A stretch of 64,000 bases of DNA from Lacihabitans soyangensis (lineage in GTDB: Bacteria; Bacteroidota; Bacteroidia; Cytophagales; Spirosomataceae). Positions 59,549 through 64,000 of this stretch are shown here, piece by piece. Position 1 is the stretch's first letter; every line of letters begins with the position of its first letter. The DNA lies in assembly GCF_024343775.1 (NCBI RefSeq), contig NZ_RJUF01000175.1, forward strand, positions 62,001 to 126,000. Reading direction: 5' to 3'. Below the pieces are notes generated by a model. That model was not told the DNA's origin and did not search any database. It saw only the letters and a list, made by a program, of their open reading frames with translations. The position numbers were made by a program, and so were the translations under genes.

Positions 59549-60730
59549 TTGAAAAGAAATAGCATATTTACCCTTCAGTTTTGGCTTCTTTGCACCACTT
59601 CGTTCTTGTTTTTTTCTAGCTTTAATATGCTCATTCCTGAGCTACCCGATTATTTGTCTAAAATGGGAGGAGGAGAATTTAAGGGCCTCATAATTTCATT
59701 ATTTACACTTACGGCGGGTTTATCGAGACCTTTTAGTGGTAAACTCACAGATAAAGTAGGAAGAGTACCCGTTATGGCCTTCGGCTCTTTGGTTTGTTTT
59801 GTTTGTGGGTTTTTGTATCCTTTAGCCACTACGGTTATTCCTTTTTTTATTCTACGTTTCGTACATGGTTTTTCTACAGGATTTAAGCCTACCGGCACTG
59901 CAGCATATATTTCAGACATTGTACCATCAGACCGAAGAGGCGAATCTATGGGCATCCATGGCCTAATAGGTGGCCTTGGGATGGCTTTCGGACCAGCTTT
60001 GGGTGGTTGGATTGTCCAGCATTTTGATATCAACGTACTCTTTTATACCTCATCGGCACTTTCATTGTTATCGATTTTGATTTTGATAAATATGAAAGAA
60101 ACGCTGCCGATTTCGAGGAAGGAGAAGTTCAATGGTTCGCATTTGAGAATTAACCGACATGAGATTTTTGACAAATCGGTTATTCCTGTAGTTGTCGTGG
60201 TGTTCTTTACTTCTTTTGCCTATGGGACAATTGTTACTCTCGTGCCTGATTTGAGCCAGAGCATAGGTCTTAAAAACAAGGGTTATTATTTTTTAGTGTA
60301 CACATTGGCTTCTATTGCCATTAGGTTCGTTGCTGGTAGATGGTCGGATAAAAATGGCCGTGAGCAAGTCTTAACCTACGGATGCTGGATTTTGTTCTTT
60401 TCTATTTTAACTATTGCGTTTGCCCAAAATATCGTCATTTTATCTATCTCAGCCATCCTTTTTGGAATAAGTATGGGCATAATATCACCTATTTCACAGG
60501 CTTGGACGGTAGATTTGTGTCAAGAAGAAAATAGAGGCAAGGCCATAGCGACTATGTATATTGCACTAGAGGCGGGAATCGGATTTGGTGCTTTGTTGCC
60601 TACTTTTATTTATCAAAATAAAATCGAAAATCTAACTGCCACATTTTTGTTTACAATGGCTGTGGTTTCTGTAGCTTTGGTTTACATACTCATTTACAAA
60701 AGGAAAAATAAAGTTGTACGCTACCTATAA
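59549..60730 (+). CDS. MFS transporter
   Basis: The 393-residue product begins at TTG; the next ATG (codon 27) would cut the first helix. Twelve hydrophobic helices are likely; the MFS signature between helices 2 and 3 is G-K-L-T-D-K-V-G-R-V-P-V, with R-F-V-H-G-F-S-T-G in helix 4 and A-G-R-W-S-D-K-N-G-R in the second half. Substrate unknown; DHA1-like drug or metabolite exporters share these motifs. It starts 9 bp after folB. Confidence 0.88.
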   Translation: MKRNSIFTLQFWLLCTTSFLFFSSFNMLIPELPDYLSKMGGGEFKGLIISLFTLTAGLSRPFSGKLTDKVGRVPVMAFGSLVCFVCGFLYPLATTVIPFFILRFVHGFSTGFKPTGTAAYISDIVPSDRRGESMGIHGLIGGLGMAFGPALGGWIVQHFDINVLFYTSSALSLLSILILINMKETLPISRKEKFNGSHLRINRHEIFDKSVIPVVVVVFFTSFAYGTIVTLVPDLSQSIGLKNKGYYFLVYTLASIAIRFVAGRWSDKNGREQVLTYGCWILFFSILTIAFAQNIVILSISAILFGISMGIISPISQAWTVDLCQEENRGKAIATMYIALEAGIGFGALLPTFIYQNKIENLTATFLFTMAVVSVALVYILIYKRKNKVVRYL

Positions 60731-60757
60731 TATTTCTAGAAATAGAATCCTCCTAAA

Positions 60758-60788
60758 TTGGAATCCCAACGGTATGGTTTTATCTTTG
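60758..60788 (+). promoter_or_regulatory. folD promoter
   Basis: TTG (60758-60760) and TATCTTTG (60781-60788) are spaced by 20 bp, a good Bacteroidota-type promoter; the folD start is at 60815. A 12-bp palindrome, ATTTCTAGAAAT (60732-60743), lies just upstream. Confidence 0.55.
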
Positions 60789-60814
60789 TTGGATCATAAA
60801 TAAGCTATCGATAA

Positions 60815-61696
60815 ATGGAAATTATAGACGGAAAATTAATATCTGCACAAGTCAAGGCTGAACTTCAGATTGAGGTGGATAAAATCAGATTGGCGGGTGG
60901 TAAAATACCTCACTTAGCAGCTGTTTTGATTGGTGATAATGGTGCCAGCGAAACGTATGTGGCCTCAAAAATCAAATCATGCGAACAAATAGGATTTAAG
61001 TCTACACTTATCAGAAGAGATTCTACTAGCACGGAGGCAGAAGTGTTAGAAATAATAGACCAGCTCAATAAAGATGAAGATATCGACGGTTTCATTGTCC
61101 AGCTACCGCTTCCTGCACATATCAATGTTGACAAAGTTATAGAGGCCATTGATCCTAAAAAAGATGTGGATGGATTTCACCCTATTAATATTGGTCGGAT
61201 GGCCAAAGGCCTGCCTGCATACATTTCGGCCACGCCATTTGGTGTGTTAGAGCTTATAAAACGATATAAGATAGAGACCGCCGGCAAACACTGTGTGGTG
61301 GTTGGAAGAAGCCAAATTGTTGGTCTTCCGATGAGTATTTTAATGCAAAGAAACACTTATCCAGGCAACTGTACAGTTACTTTGGTCCATAGCCGTACTC
61401 AAAATCTGAAGGAAGTATGTTTACAGGCTGATATTCTGGTGGCGGCATTGGGTAAGCCTGAATTTATAACAGCAGACATGGTTAAAGATGGTGCGGTTGT
61501 AATAGATGTTGGTTTAACACGTGTAGTGGATGAATCAAAAAAGAGTGGATTTGCTCTTAAAGGTGATGTGAAATTTGACGATGTTGCTCCCAAAACCAGT
61601 TTTATAACACCAGTTCCAGGCGGGGTTGGTTTGATGACCGTGGCAGCATTGATGCACAATACGCTATTGGCTTCGAAAAATGAAATTTACAAATAA
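60815..61696 (+). CDS. folD: Methylenetetrahydrofolate dehydrogenase/cyclohydrolase
   Basis: The 293-residue product has the FolD motifs: [11 protein letters not shown] (catalytic Tyr48 and Lys52), [24 protein letters not shown] (NADP site) and [12 protein letters not shown]. It interconverts 5,10-methylene-, methenyl- and 10-formyl-THF. It has its own promoter. Confidence 0.97.
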   Translation: MEIIDGKLISAQVKAELQIEVDKIRLAGGKIPHLAAVLIGDNGASETYVASKIKSCEQIGFKSTLIRRDSTSTEAEVLEIIDQLNKDEDIDGFIVQLPLPAHINVDKVIEAIDPKKDVDGFHPINIGRMAKGLPAYISATPFGVLELIKRYKIETAGKHCVVVGRSQIVGLPMSILMQRNTYPGNCTVTLVHSRTQNLKEVCLQADILVAALGKPEFITADMVKDGAVVIDVGLTRVVDESKKSGFALKGDVKFDDVAPKTSFITPVPGGVGLMTVAALMHNTLLASKNEIYK

Positions 61697-61788
61697 GCAC
61701 GATTTTGTCATTCAAATTCATTAATTTGTTTCTTGAATGAGATTTTGATTCTTTGTAAATTATTTAAAACAGCCCTTAACCCTATTTT

Positions 61789-63210
61789 ATGGAACAATTT
61801 GTAAACGCCATTAATGACATTATTTGGTCCAATGCACTTATTATTTTATGCCTTGTAGCCGGGATTTATTTTTCTATAACCACCAGATTTTTGCAAGTGA
61901 GGTATGTAAAGGAAATGGTCAGGCTACTTTTTGACGGCAAAAGCTCCGAGCAGGGCGTATCTTCATTTCAGGCTTTCGCCATAGCTATATCGGGTAGAGT
62001 TGGAACTGGAAATATCGCTGGTGTAGCCACTGCTATTGCAATGGGTGGGCCTGGGGCGGTTTTTTGGATGTGGGCCATTGCATTTTTGGGTGCAGCTTCG
62101 GCTTTTATTGAAGCTACATTGGGGCAGATATACAAAGAAGTTAAGGATGGCCAGTACAGAGGAGGTCCTGCTTACTATATAGAAAAAGGATTGGGTATAA
62201 AATGGTACGCAGTGGTATTTGCGGTGGCCACTATCCTAAGCACTGCCCTTTTGCTGCCAGGTGTGCAGAGCAACAGTATAGCATTGGGTGTAAAAAACGC
62301 CTTCAATATTCCGGTAGAGTACACTGGAATAGTAGTTTGCATACTACTTGGCCTGATTATTTTTGGCGGAGTGAAAAGAATAGGTAAAGTGGCCGAAATA
62401 GTGGTGCCTTTTATGGCTGGAGGTTATATATTGATGGCCTTAATTATAATTTTATACAACTACGAAAAAATACCTGAAACTTTCGGCTTAATTTTTAAAT
62501 CGGCTTTTGCACTTGAGCCTACTTTCGCAGGTATATTTGGAATGGCTGTGGCTTGGGGTGTAAAAAGAGGAATTTATTCAAACGAAGCTGGTCAGGGAAC
62601 CGCACCACATCCTGCGGCAGCGGCAGAAACATCACACCCTGCCAAACAAGGACTAGTTCAGGCATTTTCTGTTTATATTGATACTCTTTTCGTTTGTACA
62701 GCCACGGCTCTGATGATTCTCTTTACAGGTAAATACAATATTTTGAACCCTGATGGAGGGTTTATTGTAGAAAATGTTCCTGGAATGGCGGTTGGTTCTG
62801 AATTTACGCAGAATGCAGTTAATACAATTTTTCCATCATTGGGAGCGGGTTTTGTATCGATAGCACTTTTCTTTTTTGCCTTTACCACCATCATGGCGTA
62901 TTATTATATCGCAGAGACCAACTTCAGCTATTTGTTGGAGAAAGGTGGTAAGACATGGATGATTCAGGCTTTGCGAATTATGATAATAGCGGCCACCTTC
63001 TATGGTTCTGTTAAATCAGCCGCATTGGCTTGGACGATTGGCGATATTGGCGTTGGGCTTATGGCTTGGTTGAACATCATTGCCATATTTTTACTCAGAA
63101 AGCCAGCTTTTGCTGTCTTTAAAGATTATGAAAAGCAAAGAAAAGCCGGTAAAGACCCTGTTTTTGTGGCAAAAGATTTGGGTATTAAGAATACAACCGA
63201 GTGGGAGTGA
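61789..63210 (+). CDS. AGCS-family sodium:alanine symporter
   Basis: The 473-residue product is a multi-helix transporter with the AGCS hallmarks G-R-V-G-T-G-N-I-A-G-V-A-T-A-I-A-M-G-G-P-G-A-V-F-W-M-W and Y-S-N-E-A-G-Q-G-T-A-P-H-P-A-A-A-A-E-T. It imports alanine or glycine with sodium. The C-terminal tail is longer and more polar than in many members. A hairpin terminator follows. Confidence 0.95.
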   Translation: MEQFVNAINDIIWSNALIILCLVAGIYFSITTRFLQVRYVKEMVRLLFDGKSSEQGVSSFQAFAIAISGRVGTGNIAGVATAIAMGGPGAVFWMWAIAFLGAASAFIEATLGQIYKEVKDGQYRGGPAYYIEKGLGIKWYAVVFAVATILSTALLLPGVQSNSIALGVKNAFNIPVEYTGIVVCILLGLIIFGGVKRIGKVAEIVVPFMAGGYILMALIIILYNYEKIPETFGLIFKSAFALEPTFAGIFGMAVAWGVKRGIYSNEAGQGTAPHPAAAAETSHPAKQGLVQAFSVYIDTLFVCTATALMILFTGKYNILNPDGGFIVENVPGMAVGSEFTQNAVNTIFPSLGAGFVSIALFFFAFTTIMAYYYIAETNFSYLLEKGGKTWMIQALRIMIIAATFYGSVKSAALAWTIGDIGVGLMAWLNIIAIFLLRKPAFAVFKDYEKQRKAGKDPVFVAKDLGIKNTTEWE

Positions 63211-63231
63211 GTTAGCTAGAAATAAGAGCAG

Positions 63232-63268
63232 AAAAGGGAATTAATTAGGCGAATTGGTTCCCTTTTTT
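63232..63268 (+). terminator. Terminator after the symporter
   Basis: AAAAGGGAA (63232-63240) pairs with TTCCCTTTT (63258-63266), with a 17-nt loop that can fold internally (AATT pairs), then the T-run. It overlaps the -33 box of the next promoter. Confidence 0.6.
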
Positions 63269-63299
63269 GTGGGTGGTTCTGTAATTTGATTTATCTTTG
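63267..63299 (+). promoter_or_regulatory. Promoter of the Crp/Fnr-family gene
   Basis: TTG (63267-63269) and TATCTTTG (63292-63299) are 22 bp apart, matching the Bacteroidota consensus; the gene starts at 63371, leaving a leader of about 65 nt. Confidence 0.5.
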
Positions 63300-63370
63300 A
63301 AATACTTATTTGTTTTCTACCATTGGTTCTATTTGCCAATCAGTAATCCAAACTTCATAAATTTATCAAA

Positions 63371-63976
63371 ATGATAAAAATTCCAAATCTTAGTCTTGCA
63401 CTCAAAACTCAAATTGAGACCAATTCTGCTTTGGTAGAAATTGCGGCAGAAACGGAAATTTTGAGAGAGGGTCAATATATCAAGGTCATTCCATTGGTAA
63501 TAGAGGGCTTGGTGAAAGTTTTTACGAAACATGAAGACAAGGAATTGCTTTTGTACTACATCCAGCCCAGTGAAAGCTGTGTGATGTCTTTTACCGCAAG
63601 TCTAAAAAACGAACCCAGCAAAGTTTTTGCGATAACTGAGGAGAATTCAAAGATTTTGCTTCTACCAGTAGATAAGGTTTCACACTGGATTGAGGAATTT
63701 CCAGATTTGAATAATCTTTTTTTTCAACAGTATAACCTTCGATATTCCGACTTACTTGAAACCATCAATCAGCTTTTGTTTGATAAGTTAGACAAACGTT
63801 TGATGGATTATTTGAAAGAAAAAGTTAAGGTAACAAAGAAAAATCCATTAAAAATTTCCCACCGACAGATAGCCAACGAATTAGGCACGGCCAGAGAGGT
63901 TATTAGTAGGGTGATGAAAAAGCTTGAGCAAGAGTCTAAAGTTAAGCAGTTTAGCAATTCTGTGGAAATTTTGTAA
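63371..63976 (+). CDS. Crp/Fnr-family transcriptional regulator
   Basis: The 201-residue product has an N-terminal cyclic-nucleotide-binding-like beta roll (about 20-115: L-V-E-I-A-A-E-T-E-I-L-R-E-G-Q-Y-I-K-V-I-P-L-V-I-E-G-L-V-K-V). Helix C follows, then a winged helix-turn-helix (S-H-R-Q-I-A-N-E-L-G-T-A-R-E-V-I-S-R-V-M-K-K-L). Fnr-type Fe-S cysteines are absent (only Cys near 77), so oxygen sensing of that kind is unlikely; cAMP or another ligand is possible. Its own promoter is at 63267. Confidence 0.93.
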   Translation: MIKIPNLSLALKTQIETNSALVEIAAETEILREGQYIKVIPLVIEGLVKVFTKHEDKELLLYYIQPSESCVMSFTASLKNEPSKVFAITEENSKILLLPVDKVSHWIEEFPDLNNLFFQQYNLRYSDLLETINQLLFDKLDKRLMDYLKEKVKVTKKNPLKISHRQIANELGTAREVISRVMKKLEQESKVKQFSNSVEIL

Positions 63977-64000
63977 GTGGTGACCAAGGTCACTGTTTTG

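Noticed and set aside
1-64000. tRNA, rRNA, insertion sequences or prophage genes
   Set aside because: I saw none: no transposase, integrase or phage structural motifs and no T-loop/CCA signatures that I could recognise.

Overview
The window is AT-rich chromosomal DNA of a member of the Bacteroidota, most likely order Cytophagales (Spirosomataceae/Leadbetterellaceae-like; the family is inferred, not proven). Supporting signs are: a type IX secretion (T9SS) type A sorting domain on the M4 protease at 37685-41149; DUF4270, DUF885 and PepSY-like (DUF2874) proteins; a bacillithiol-linked YtxJ; promoter motifs of the TTG-N17-23-TAnnTTTG type; almost no Shine-Dalgarno sequences; and many starts preceded by A-rich leaders. 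I saw no rRNA, tRNA, insertion sequence, phage or CRISPR locus. The window starts inside a pspC-like gene and ends just after a Crp/Fnr regulator.

Layout. 1-1277: minus-strand envelope and small secreted proteins (PspC, a two-helix protein, DsrE-like). 1391-9884: a plus-strand run with two pirins, an M14 peptidase, an exported amidohydrolase, a trypsin-like protease and a long-chain acyl-CoA synthetase, followed by a terminator and a repeat-rich gap. 10214-14760: a sodium/solute symporter divergent from a histidine kinase / OmpR-type regulator / DoxX-like / FKBP operon. 14892-26806: an accessory region with a TPR histidine kinase (HisKA_2 type), a LytTR response regulator, a stand-alone LytTR protein, two large secreted proteins that share a C-terminal module ending in Gly-Cys-Asn or similar, and a START-like / membrane-protein pair. 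26807-27173 holds a 33-bp tandem repeat array and a terminator. htpG follows on the minus strand, with a palindromic heat-shock-like control region.

29104-34700 is the most intriguing block: a PepSY-like lipoprotein, an acidic lipoprotein and an exported, membrane-anchored TPR-CHAT (caspase-like) protein. It faces and overlaps an ECF sigma factor and a membrane-spanning, anti-sigma-like TPR protein. The predicted topology puts the protease domain and the anti-sigma sensor domain in the same compartment, which suggests a protease-gated sigma circuit. This is inference.

34949-63976 is mostly housekeeping: DUF885 peptidase and GNAT, the M4 protease, a conserved unknown protein with a secreted partner, hpf, tsaB, the ctpA-like S41 protease, rnpA/rpmH, an M61 peptidase, a truncated glycogen-synthase-like protein with DUF4270, glmS, an M23 peptidase, panC, ytxJ, a phosphopantetheinyl transferase, a WD40 protein, a DivIVA-HhH fusion, folB, an MFS transporter, folD, an alanine symporter and a Crp/Fnr regulator. 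Genes are tightly packed, with several convergent 3' overlaps.
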